A DNA stretch of 64,000 nucleotides from Lachnospiraceae bacterium A4 (lineage in GTDB: Bacteria > Bacillota > Clostridia > Lachnospirales > Lachnospiraceae): contig KE159549.1 of NCBI GenBank assembly GCA_000403215.2, positions 1-64,000 on the forward strand. Direction: 5' to 3'. The notes under the pieces were generated by a model. It saw nothing but the letters and a program-made list of their open reading frames with translations. It was not told where the DNA came from and did no database searches. The position numbers and the translations under genes are program-made. Numbering within the stretch: position 1 is the stretch's first letter; each line of letters begins with the position of its first letter. Below, in pieces: positions 8,226 to 16,154 of the stretch.

Positions 8226-8365
8226 AATTATCCTCCTATTAATTAGCTGTTATCAAATCGTTAATAACTGATTATCAATTATATAATAACCCCATATCAA
8301 CAGGATGTCAACAGTAAAATTCCATTATATTATGAAGAATAATATATTATCAAAGAGCCATACGC

Positions 8366-8415
8366 AGAGCCGATGAATGGAGGATAAGATTACCACTGTT
8401 CATTGGCTCTGTTTT
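8366..8415 (+). terminator. Module terminator 3 with relic of a KTR gene end
   Basis: AGAGCC (8366-8371) pairs with GGCTCT (8405-8410) followed by GTTTTATT. The 20 bases before it resemble the last codons of the KTR genes (isoleucine, glutamate or glutamine, then EP-like), but no KTR frame exists here. Confidence 0.65.
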
Positions 8416-8485
8416 ATTTATGAAATATTTTTAGGAGATGTTAGTTTCATGTCTTTGTAGAAAATTATCATAGGAGGAAAAAAGA

Positions 8486-8925
8486 ATAGCATACAACAAC
8501 AGACGAGAAAATAGAAAAGGGTGTATATGGAAAGAAGCCGAGGAAAAAATATTGCGGGAACATGGAGTTGACGAAACCACCATTGAGCAAATCCGCATAG
8601 ACGACAGGGCAGACTTCAATTCCAACAGGCGGTTTTACCATTGGACAAGCGACTTCGGCAAATACCTTGAGGGGATGGCAGACAGGGAACAGACTACCGA
8701 GCTAAAGACGGTTGATGATTTACTGGACGAGATTGAGGACGAAACATTGAGGACGAAACTCTGTATCGGGCATTGCTTATGGTGGACAGGCATACCCTGC
8801 AAATCATCCTGCTGAAAATGCAGGGCTATTCCGCAAAGGAGATTGTCCTGATTGTCGGATTGACAACAGGGGCTATCTATGCAAGGCTAGACCATCTGCG
8901 GAAAAAGCTGCGGAAGATTTTATAA
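8486..8925 (+). pseudogene. Sigma-70-like element regulator, broken by a 14-bp duplication
   Basis: Conceptual translation gives AYNNRRENRKGCIWKEAEEK, an acidic middle, and a C-terminal helix-turn-helix (YSAKEIVLIVGLTTGAIYAR) of sigma-70 region 4 type, a layout common for short sigma-like proteins on clostridial conjugative or mobilizable elements. Two lesions are visible. The codon at the ideal distance from AGGAGG is ATA (8486-8488) where ATG is expected. The 14-bp unit at 8732-8745 is repeated at 8746-8759 and shifts the frame before the HTH. Removing one unit restores the full frame to the TAA at 8923-8925. A TTG at 8552 could still start a short N-terminal fragment. Confidence 0.85.
8732..8759 (+). 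repeat. Tandem 14-bp duplication causing a frameshift
   Basis: ATTGAGGACGAAAC occurs twice head to tail (8732-8745 and 8746-8759). One copy gives an open frame through the sigma-like gene; two copies shift it by +2. Confidence 0.92.
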
Positions 8926-9049
8926 CCAGCTAATATTTTCTGTTTTCTTATGGACTATTGGGTAAGGGATAAAATTCCCCTGCCCAATTTTCAAAATAGG
9001 TGAATAAAATTTCTGTCCACAGGGAATACTAAAAAATTTACCCAAAATC

Positions 9050-9079
9050 TTGACATGGGTACAGCCGCTATGATATTCT
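9050..9079 (+). promoter_or_regulatory. Putative promoter upstream of the DUF6194-like gene
   Basis: A perfect TTGACA (9050-9055) and TATTCT (9074-9079) are spaced by 18 nt, ending 49 bp before the next start codon. The 124 bases between the sigma relic and this promoter show nothing else. Confidence 0.55.
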
Positions 9080-9128
9080 GAAATACTCAATGGAGAATTA
9101 GAAGTAAGTCAGAAATGGAGCTGTCAGA

Positions 9129-9578
9129 ATGACAACAGATAAAATATTGAATTACTGCCTTCAAAACCTTGAGGGAACAGTCCTAGTTGAAAGTTGGGGC
9201 GAAAAAGGGATTTTCTATAACCCAGACCATGTGCTGAAGCGTGGCGTTTATATATTGACAGTTAAGGAAAAGGACGGTGATAATGACAAAGGTTCTGGTT
9301 TAAACAGAGAGAATGTCTACCGTGTGAATTTAGGAATACGGAAAAGCACTTTTGCGGAATTGTTTGGGGCAGTCCCAAAACGTCCACCAGCAGGCGGCGT
9401 TGTAGATATGGATTATGACTTTACCGTATTGAATGAGATACTCCCCCATCCTGTCTATGCATGGATGGCGTGGATATGTGCATTGAGCCCCTCTAAACAG
9501 ACATTTGAGGAATTGAAACCATATATCCAAGAAGCCTATGAGTATGCAAAGGAGAAATTTAAGAAACGCAGGAAGTAA
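9129..9578 (+). CDS. DUF6194 family protein (probable)
   Basis: A 149-residue soluble protein. Conserved blocks include IFYNPDHVLKRGVYILTVKE, then DKGSGLNRENVYRVNLGIRK and GGVVDMDYDFTVLNEILPHP followed by VYAWMAWIC. These match my memory of the DUF6194 family of uncharacterised cytoplasmic proteins. It has its own promoter and lies just before the oriT region, so it is cargo rather than part of the mobilization operon. The ATG at 9129 follows GGAG with a suitable gap. The function is unknown, and the family call rests on pattern recognition only. Confidence 0.6.
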   Translation: MTTDKILNYCLQNLEGTVLVESWGEKGIFYNPDHVLKRGVYILTVKEKDGDNDKGSGLNRENVYRVNLGIRKSTFAELFGAVPKRPPAGGVVDMDYDFTVLNEILPHPVYAWMAWICALSPSKQTFEELKPYIQEAYEYAKEKFKKRRK

Positions 9579-10044
9579 TCTTGAAGATTGAAAATTAAAT
9601 AGCACATAGATGGAAGAATGAAATGTCAGCCAATGGATAAGGCTGACTGCCGCCGAACGTATGCTGCCCTTTTCGGCTGGCGTGTGGCAGCAAGGTTTTG
9701 AATCTCAAAGTCGTTACATAGCATTGCGAATCCGAGCAGGAGAAAATACTCCTGTCGTTCGTGGTGCAGTGTAGCGGCTTTTTCATTTATCCAAAAGTCA
9801 AGAAAAAACGAATCTAGAACGGAGGTGGAAAGGACATAGGATTTTCTTTTCGGCGGGTAAGACAGGTATGGAAGAATGTCGGCTGCACAGGAAAAATGCT
9901 CTGCGGCGTTGTCCACAGAGATAGCGAGCATCGGATTGTGTCAGCCACAATCCAATCCACAGCCTAAAGGCGTGTGGACTTCACCCAGGGGACAGCCCCT
10001 GTTTACCCCGAAGAAAGGAATTTAAGACTGGAGGATTAAGGAAA
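9579..10044. other. Non-coding region with probable origin of transfer
   Basis: The 466 bases between the DUF6194-like gene and mobC hold no convincing gene but several inverted repeats. One is CAGGAG/CTCCTG around an A-rich loop at about 9737-9754. The most notable is CAGGGG (9986-9991), ACAG, CCCCTG (9996-10001), 44 bp before mobC and just after a GTGTGG segment. Position directly upstream of mobC-relaxase and a GC hairpin with adjoining nick-site-like sequence are what is expected of an oriT. The nick site cannot be assigned from sequence alone. Confidence 0.6.
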
Positions 10045-10401
10045 ATGAGCAAAGAAAAATCAGAAAAGGACGTGCGGAATGTTCCGATTACCGTCCGACT
10101 GAACGAGGAAGAACACCAAAAATTAAAGCAGTGCGCCACCGCTTGTGGTCTGTCCGCAGCCGAATTTATGCGTCAGTTATGCAAGGGAAACGCCCCGCAG
10201 CCACAGCCTAAAACCGAGTTTTGGGAGCTGTTAAACAAGCTCTACGAAGTGCATGACGCTTTCAAAAAGTGTGTCCCTTACTATCCAACCGCCGCTGAAA
10301 TTTGTAGAGAGATTGAGGATTTTATCTTAGAACTGCAACAGAAAACAACTCTCCCACAACAATATAGCGTAGAAGAATTGACAAAACAGGGGGCGGTCTG
10401 A
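10045..10401 (+). CDS. mobC: MobC-like mobilization accessory protein
   Basis: A 118-residue protein with an N-terminal ribbon-helix-helix-like segment (NVPITVRLNEEEHQKLKQCA, then GLSAAEFMRQL), the hallmark of MobC-type relaxosome proteins that bind oriT and help the relaxase melt DNA. The C-terminal helices are acidic. One base separates its TGA from the relaxase ATG, so the two are cotranscribed. The start follows a GGAGG 10 nt upstream. The family fit is strong from the fold pattern and location. Confidence 0.88.
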   Translation: MSKEKSEKDVRNVPITVRLNEEEHQKLKQCATACGLSAAEFMRQLCKGNAPQPQPKTEFWELLNKLYEVHDAFKKCVPYYPTAAEICREIEDFILELQQKTTLPQQYSVEELTKQGAV

Positions 10402-10402
10402 T

Positions 10403-11767
10403 ATGGCGGTAACGAGCCTATGGCATGTCAAGGGGAGCATAAAAGACGTGATTGACTATATAGAAAACCCAGAAAAGACCGTGCCGAATCGGGAAATGCA
10501 GGACTTCTTTGACGTATTCTCCTATGTGAAGAATCCGTCAAAAACAGATGAGGGCGAGTATGTTTCCGATGTCAACTCTCTGAAAGAAACGGCATTACAG
10601 CAAATGATTTTGACAAAGAAACAGTACCAAAAGACAGGCGGGTATATCGCTTGGCACGGTTATCAGAGCTTCAAGCCAGACGAGGTAACGCCCGAACAGT
10701 GCCACGAAATCGGATTGAAACTGGCAAGGAAAATGTGGGGCGGCAAGTATCAGATAATCGTTGCCACCCACCTTGACAAAGGACATCTGCACAACCACTT
10801 CTGCTTTAACTCCGTTTCTTTCATAAACGGACAGAAATACAATTACTCAAAATCGGAGCAGAAAAGGCTGAGGGAGATGTCCGACCGCTTATGCCGAGAG
10901 TACGGTTTATCGGTGATTAAAAACACCAAGAAAGCCCCGTCAAGACCGCTTTATCTGGACGAAAAGAACGGAAAACCCACACGGTACAATGTCTATCGGG
11001 AGGATTTAAGGGAGGCAATCAACGGGAGCAGGGATTTACGGCACATGATGAAATACCTTATTGACAAGGGATATGAGGTTGATTTTTCGGGCAGCCATTG
11101 GAAAATGAATCTGCCGCAATATAAGCATTTCACAAGGTTAGACACGCTTGACGAGCGGCTGACGCCCGATTTCATACAGTCATGTTTGAGGGGAGCGTAC
11201 AAACTTGGGAATTACAAAGCAAGGATTTCCTACTCCCCGCATATGCCAGAGCGGTACAAAAACGCATGGAAACCGCATCAGAAAACCACAGGAATCTTAG
11301 CGTTATATTACTACTGGTGCTATCAGTTGGGGATATTCCCCAAAGGCACGGACTACAAGCCGACAAGCCCATTGATGAAAAAAGAATTACGGAAGTTAGA
11401 TGAAATCACTGCACAGGTAAGGTATATGTCAAAGCATAACATCTCCACCCTCTCCGACTTACACGCCGACAGGGAGAAAAACCAGACCGAAATGAATAAA
11501 CTGATTGACTACCGCCAGCACTTGCGGAATAAGGTACGCCGTGCCAAACCAGCCGAAAAAGAAACACTCCGAGCCGAAAAACAGGGCGTGACGGAGCGGA
11601 TAACGGAGTTTAGAAAACGGTTGAAATATGCAGACGGGATTGAGAAACGCTCTGCCCATATCGACAACTGCCTAGACCAAATCCATGATACGATTGAAAA
11701 TCAGCGGTCAAACCGACAGAAACAGCCAGTTAAAACAGACCGCAGGAGGGAGGAACCATTGCGATGA
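10403..11767 (+). CDS. Relaxase/mobilization nuclease (MobA/VirD2-like)
   Basis: A 454-residue relaxase. The N-terminal domain contains the metal-binding histidine motif THLDKGHLHNHF (His123, His128, His130, His132) preceded by the conserved GGKYQIIVA strand, and an early tyrosine-bearing region (YIENPEKT) for nicking. The C-terminal third is a Lys/Arg/Glu-rich coiled region. It would nick oriT and stay bound to the 5' end for transfer through a helper conjugation system, since no transfer channel is encoded here. It follows mobC by 1 bp and overlaps tnpW by 4 nt. The gene appears intact. Confidence 0.92.
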   Translation: MAVTSLWHVKGSIKDVIDYIENPEKTVPNREMQDFFDVFSYVKNPSKTDEGEYVSDVNSLKETALQQMILTKKQYQKTGGYIAWHGYQSFKPDEVTPEQCHEIGLKLARKMWGGKYQIIVATHLDKGHLHNHFCFNSVSFINGQKYNYSKSEQKRLREMSDRLCREYGLSVIKNTKKAPSRPLYLDEKNGKPTRYNVYREDLREAINGSRDLRHMMKYLIDKGYEVDFSGSHWKMNLPQYKHFTRLDTLDERLTPDFIQSCLRGAYKLGNYKARISYSPHMPERYKNAWKPHQKTTGILALYYYWCYQLGIFPKGTDYKPTSPLMKKELRKLDEITAQVRYMSKHNISTLSDLHADREKNQTEMNKLIDYRQHLRNKVRRAKPAEKETLRAEKQGVTERITEFRKRLKYADGIEKRSAHIDNCLDQIHDTIENQRSNRQKQPVKTDRRREEPLR

Positions 11768-12066
11768 GCAGACTGTCAGAGGAAGAAATACAGGCGATTA
11801 TGGAGGAATACAAGGACGCCCCTATGGTAAACCCAGACAAAATATATCCCCCTCTGCCGCCTGTCCAGAACGTCACGCCCCTTGTCCGCATCCCAGAGCC
11901 GATGAGCCTTACCGAGAAAATCGGCGGCACGGAATACACTGTCAATGCCCATTTCCGAAAAGATGGGCGGGACTTGCTTGTAATGCTTACGGATATTTTT
12001 CGGCGTGGCGCACAGAAATATGGATTTTATGATAATGAGAATTGGGGTGATGATGACGGGGAATAA
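11764..12066 (+). CDS. TnpW-like transposon-encoded protein
   Basis: A 100-residue protein. The C-terminal part (MSLTEKIGGTEYTVNAHFRK, followed by DLLVMLTDIFRRG) matches the short TnpW proteins of clostridial elements, in which a beta hairpin (IGxTxYxVxxHF) precedes a helix. The N-terminus begins MSRLSEEEIQAIMEEY. It overlaps the relaxase stop and ends about 110 bp before the recombinase, the usual position for tnpW. The biochemical role is not known. Confidence 0.7.
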   Translation: MSRLSEEEIQAIMEEYKDAPMVNPDKIYPPLPPVQNVTPLVRIPEPMSLTEKIGGTEYTVNAHFRKDGRDLLVMLTDIFRRGAQKYGFYDNENWGDDDGE

Positions 12067-12097
12067 CAGGCAGCGGAAGAATTACCGCTTTAAAGTG

Positions 12098-12126
12098 TTG
12101 AAGTTTAAGGGCAGATGTGGTACACT
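12098..12126 (+). promoter_or_regulatory. Putative promoter of the serine recombinase
   Basis: TTGAAG (12098-12103) and TACACT (12121-12126) are 17 nt apart, 49 bp upstream of the chosen start at 12175. The -10 box lies in a GTACActGTAC-like palindrome, a possible operator. Confidence 0.5.
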
Positions 12127-12174
12127 GTACCTACACTTCACAATACCGTGTCTGCTGTCGGAAAGGAGAGCTTT

Positions 12175-13833
12175 ATGAAAAGACAGCAGGAAGAATTCAC
12201 GGCATTGTATTGTAGATTAAGCCAAGATGACGGACGGGAAGGCGAAAGCAACAGCATTGTAAACCAGAAAGAATATCTGATGAAATACGCCAAAGAACAC
12301 GGCTTCCCTAACCCGAAATTCTATGTGGACGACGGCTATACGGGTACGAATTTTGACCGCCCAAGCTTTAAGGAAATGTCGTCGGACATTGAAAAAGGGC
12401 TTGTAAAAACGGTCATTGTCAAAGACTTATCACGCTTCGGCAGGAACTATATCGAGGTCGGTTCTTACTCCGAAATCATCTACCCCGAAGCGGGCGTGAG
12501 GTTCATCGCCATCATGGACAACGTGGACACGGGCAGCCTTGAAAGCAACGAATTTGCCGCCTTTACCAACCTTTTCAACGAATGGTATCCCAAAAGCACA
12601 AGCAAAAAGGTAAAGGAAGTCAAGAAAGCGAAAGGGCTTGCAGGCGAGCATTTGGGCGCGCCGCCCTACGGGTATTTGCGGAATCCAGACGATAAAACAC
12701 GCTGGCTTGTGGATGAGGAAGCGGCAGTAACCGTCCGCAGGATATTCTCACTCTGTATGCAGGGAAAAGGCGTGTCAGCCATTGCCACAGCCCTCTGGGA
12801 AGATAAAGTGCTTACCCCGTCAGCCTACAAAGTATCAAAGGGAATCGGCGTTGCAAAAAAATCGGGACATCCCTATAACTGGGAGACGTCCGTGATTGTG
12901 TCCATTCTGGAAAATGTGGCGTATATCGGCGTGACGGAGAGCTTTAAATCCACCCGTTTAGGCTTTAAGAGCAGGAAACGCATCCCCACTGCAAAGGACA
13001 GGCGGACGTATATCGAGGACGCCCATACGCCCATCATTGACAGAGATATGTGGGAAAAAGTTCAGATGATACGGGCGAACAAACGCAGACCGACCAAAAG
13101 CGGATTGACAAGTATCTTTTCTGGACTGCTCTATTGTGCCGACTGCGGGGCGAAACTCAGCCTAGCCACAGCAAACGGATATACGCATTTCCGCTGTTCC
13201 ATGTATAAACGGACGAGCAGGGCAAAGGAATGTACGCAGCACTATATCCGAGAGGACGCATTAAAACAGTTGGTTCTGAAACAGCTTCAGCAGTTCCTCT
13301 CCTATTTACAGCAGTTTGAGCGTGTGTTTATCCGACGGCAGATTGATGCCACCCTTGCAGAACGCAGATACGAGTTGTCCGCAAAGCAGAAACAGATAGA
13401 AAAGGACGAAAAGCGGATAAAGGAGCTTGACCGCCTGTTCCGCAAAATCTACGAGGATAATGTCAACGGAAAGCTGAATGACGAACGCTTTTACAAGCTG
13501 TCGGACGGATATGAAGCCGAGCAGGAACAGCTGAAGCAGGAAATCGAAGACTTGACAGCCGAGGTCAGCGAAGCCGACACGGAAGCGACCAATGTCGCCA
13601 GGCTGATAGCCGTCACCAGGAAATACACCCGCATTGACGAACTAACGCCCGAAGTCCTAAACGCATTTGTGGATAAAATCGTAGTCCATGAGCGTGAGAA
13701 AAAGGATGGGAAACGGACACAGAAAATCGACATCTACTATTCCTATGTCGGGATTGTGGACATCCCCACGGACGAGGAAATGCGGGAAATGGAACGGGAA
13801 TATATGCAGCGCACTACACGTCAAACCGCCTAA
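12175..13833 (+). CDS. Large serine recombinase (TnpX-like integrase/excisionase)
   Basis: A 552-residue recombinase starting MKRQQEEFTALYCRLSQDDG, with Ser16 as the expected nucleophile. Order: resolvase catalytic domain (about 8-155, with DLSRFGRNYIEVG), recombinase domain (about 180-290), a zinc ribbon (CADCGAKL ... FRC ... C near 320-370), a long coiled coil (about 395-490) and a DUF4368-like tail. The start at 12175 follows AAAGGAG; an upstream in-frame ATG at 12115 has no ribosome site. It lies 75 bp inside the right junction and would catalyse integration at attB and excision of the element. All conserved segments are present, so it is probably active. Confidence 0.93.
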   Translation: MKRQQEEFTALYCRLSQDDGREGESNSIVNQKEYLMKYAKEHGFPNPKFYVDDGYTGTNFDRPSFKEMSSDIEKGLVKTVIVKDLSRFGRNYIEVGSYSEIIYPEAGVRFIAIMDNVDTGSLESNEFAAFTNLFNEWYPKSTSKKVKEVKKAKGLAGEHLGAPPYGYLRNPDDKTRWLVDEEAAVTVRRIFSLCMQGKGVSAIATALWEDKVLTPSAYKVSKGIGVAKKSGHPYNWETSVIVSILENVAYIGVTESFKSTRLGFKSRKRIPTAKDRRTYIEDAHTPIIDRDMWEKVQMIRANKRRPTKSGLTSIFSGLLYCADCGAKLSLATANGYTHFRCSMYKRTSRAKECTQHYIREDALKQLVLKQLQQFLSYLQQFERVFIRRQIDATLAERRYELSAKQKQIEKDEKRIKELDRLFRKIYEDNVNGKLNDERFYKLSDGYEAEQEQLKQEIEDLTAEVSEADTEATNVARLIAVTRKYTRIDELTPEVLNAFVDKIVVHEREKKDGKRTQKIDIYYSYVGIVDIPTDEEMREMEREYMQRTTRQTA

Positions 13834-13844
13834 ATATAAGGCGT

Positions 13845-13870
13845 GGCAGGAGAAAATCTATGCTCCTGCC
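13845..13870 (+). terminator. Hairpin after the recombinase
   Basis: GGCAGGAG (13845-13852) pairs with CTCCTGCC (13863-13870); a short T-rich stretch follows at 13880-13888. It is the probable transcription end inside the right terminus of the element. Confidence 0.7.
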
Positions 13871-13893
13871 GATACATATCTATTTTTATCCCT

Positions 13894-13914
13894 ATCTGGT
13901 TTAACCCATGTTTG
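13894..13914. other. attR: right junction of the mobile element
   Basis: ATCTGGTTT (13894-13902), aaccc, AT (13908-13909), then BspA sequence gtttgat. With the left end, the circularised attP reads ATCTGGTTT, 5 nt, AT, 5 nt, AAACCAGAT, which is symmetric about AT. Confidence 0.87.
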
Positions 13915-15899
13915 ATAATTGTAGAAAATTGAAAAAGCTGAACCTTTCGGGCTTTGATATGGGGGGTGCCACCTCTGATAAAAGTGTGATGTCACTGGTG
14001 GAGCAATGTGGTGAGCTAGATGAGCTGTGGACACCGCGCAACATCAAAGTCTCAATATCACTCGGCGGCACTTGGTATGATGATCAGGGTAATGCCTGCA
14101 CTGAATTTCCAAAGAATATAAGTACCAGCGTGCATCTGAGGAAACACAAGGCGGCAGAACAGCCGGACAACGAGGAAAGTTCATCGGCTGAGGAGAGCAG
14201 TGATACAGCGGAAAGTTCGGAAGAGAGTTCGTCAAATGAAGAAAGCGCGACAACTGAGGAGAGCAGTAAAGTGGAGGAAAGTTCGTCAGAGGAGGAAAGT
14301 TCCCCGAGTGAGGAGAGCTCGTCAACCCAAGAGAGCTCGTCAATCCAAGAGAGTTCGTCAAATGAAGAGAGTTCGTCAAATGAAGAGAGCGCGACAACTG
14401 AGGAGAGCAGTAAAGTGGAGGAAAGCCCGACAGATGAAGAAAGCGCCTTAAATGAAGAAAGTTCGTCTGAAGAAAGCGCGTCAACTAAGGAGAGCAGTGA
14501 TGCAGAGGAAAGCGCGTCAAGTGAAGAAGCCTCCTCGGGCGAGGAAAGTCCGACAGTAGAAGAAAGCCCGGAAACCGAAGAAAATTCTACAAATGAGGAA
14601 AGTTCTCCAACCGAAGAAAATTCTTCAAAGGAAGAACATGAAACCGCCGAAGAAAGCCCGTCAGAGGAGGAAACCGAAGGAAGTGGAGAGAGCAGCAGCG
14701 AGACGGAGCGTTCTCCATATGCGGACATGGAGAGAATTGATTTACAAAAAGCCGGCGGCAGACTCTCTGCCATTCAATCAAAAATATATGATGGATTTGC
14801 ATACACGCCTTCTGTGAAAGTGACTGTGACAGAAGGCGGCAGAAAACGTACACTGACGGAGGGAACAGACTACAGCGTCACATACCAGCAAAATACAGAT
14901 GCAGGGCAGGGGACTGCGATTGTACGCGGAAACGGTTTGTATAAAGGAACCCTCAGGACAGCCTTCCAAATCACCCCCAAGCCCATGAAAAAACTGAAAG
15001 TTGTAACTGGCAGCATGACAATAGGCAGCCAAACAGAGCCGCCGGTGTATGTATACGATGGCACCAAGCGTCTGGAAAACGGAAAAGACTACAAACTTGC
15101 TTATGCAAAAGATTTGACAGCCAGAGCATCAAAGGCGGCTAAGGTCACTGTCACCGCAATGGCAAATTATGAGGGAAGCAGCACTGTAAAGCTGGCAGTT
15201 TATGAGGGCGACGCGTCCCGCATCATCAACCCAGAGCATGTTACCCTGCAAACACAGTCTCTGCCCTATACCGGAAAGGCACAAAAGCCTGCACTGACAG
15301 TAACTATAAATGGTACCGTACTCAGGGCGAATAAGGATTATAAAGTCCAGTACCAGAATAATAAAAATGCAGGAACCGCGTGGGCAGTCGTCACAGGAAA
15401 AGGCGCATATAAAGGAAAAGTTGTAAAAAATTTTGAGATTACAGCACGCAGCAAGGCGGACACAAGCCTGACGATCTCAAAAATTCCAGCTAAGACATAC
15501 AACGGAAAATACCAGAAGCCGTCTGTAACTGTCAAGTGCGGAAAGAAAAAGCTGGTAAAGAATAAAGACTATACAGTTTCTTATCAACAAAACCTCCATG
15601 TAACGGCAAACTATCAAAAGGCGCAGGTGACGGTTACGGGCATAGGAAATTATGAAGGTATCGTGGAGACTGCGGAGTTTGACATCAAGCCGCAGAAGAT
15701 TGCAAAAGCAGCCGTAAAAGGAACCAAGGATTCTCTGACGCTGACCTACGGCGGCACGAGACTAAAAGAAGGCGTGCATTACACAGTGACATACGATGCC
15801 TCTGGCGCTAAGGCAGGCAGCAAAAAAATCAAGATAAAACTTGAAGGCCTCGGCGATTTTGCAGGGTCAGAAGTGACGAAAAGTGTCAAAGCGCGGTAA
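13910..15899 (+). pseudogene. BspA-like surface protein, 3' half (split by the mobile element)
   Basis: This is the continuation of the frame at 838-1559. It encodes the last leucine-rich repeat (FDNCRKLKKLNLSGFDM) and a closing segment, then about 190 residues of Glu/Ser-rich repeats (ESSSxEES) as a flexible stalk. It ends with four or five beta-rich modules of about 80-90 residues with the signature YNGKxxxPxVTVxxGxxxLxxxKDYTVxY, typical of extracellular Ig-like/MBG-type domains. No LPXTG or membrane anchor is visible, so attachment may be through the C-terminal modules. A frame starting at the ATG 13908-13910 exists, but that ATG is made by the junction and has no signal peptide or ribosome site. 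Confidence 0.9.
14168..14700 (+). repeat. Glu/Ser-coding tandem repeat tract
   Basis: Imperfect repetition of gaggaaagttcgtca-type and gaagagagc-type units encodes the EES(S) stalk. Near-identical blocks recur, for example the stretch around 14240-14285 and again around 14390-14425, which would favour slippage or recombination and length variation. Confidence 0.85.
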
Positions 15900-16056
15900 G
15901 GAACTGTAGAAAAATAAGTGACACATCTTGCTTGTTGATTTCTCCAATCTTGCAGGACAAAAAGCCTCGCCGTAGCCCGCTACGCCTACGTTTTTTCTCC
16001 TACAATCTTGAAGAAATATCCTGCGCAATCTGAGCACTTATTTTCCGACAATTCCT
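15899..16056. repeat. Long imperfect palindrome, MITE-like, with a deleted copy at 61862
   Basis: The outer arms (15899-15920 and 16035-16056) match at 19 of 22 positions as inverted repeats. The exact midpoint is a perfect small hairpin CGTAGC-cc-GCTACG (15971-15984), and the sequence between also pairs imperfectly, so the 158-bp unit could fold as one long hairpin. It begins at the stop codon of the BspA gene. The same arms, without the middle, occur at 61862-61902. This looks like a non-autonomous repeat family, or at least a long terminator-like structure. Confidence 0.75.
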
Positions 16057-16154
16057 AAGTTTTGTTCGATTGAATAAAATCATGCTTTCTTCCAAATAAT
16101 AGTCAATGTTGAATACAAATAACTTTAAATCATTGATTTGGAACGGAGGAAAGT

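Larger units (their letters stand above)
1560..13909. mobile_element. Integrative mobilizable element (TnpX/Tn4451-like), 12.35 kb, inserted in a BspA-like gene
   Basis: The element is bounded by attL at 1558-1559 and attR at 13908-13909, both carrying the dinucleotide AT. Removing it restores an uninterrupted leucine-rich repeat frame. In order it carries tnpV, a small HTH protein, DUF5131, an AraC regulator, a hypothetical gene, a KTR protein, a second tnpV, TetR, a broken MFS pump, a second KTR protein, a minus-strand small gene, a broken sigma-like gene, a DUF6194-like gene, a putative oriT, mobC, a relaxase, tnpW and a large serine recombinase at the right end. No type IV secretion genes are present, so transfer would need a helper. 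The recombinase and mobilization genes look intact while several other genes are damaged. Confidence 0.92.

Noticed and set aside
8552-8815. Short intact gene from TTG 8552
   Set aside because: Its end is an artefact of the 14-bp duplication; the original frame extends upstream to 8486 and downstream to 8925.
14168-14700. CRISPR-like array
   Set aside because: The repeats are short, codon-phased and contiguous, encode an acidic stalk, and have no unique spacers or cas genes nearby.
13908-15899. Independent gene starting at ATG 13908
   Set aside because: That ATG is created by the insertion junction; there is no ribosome site or signal peptide, and the frame continues the repeat from 1559.
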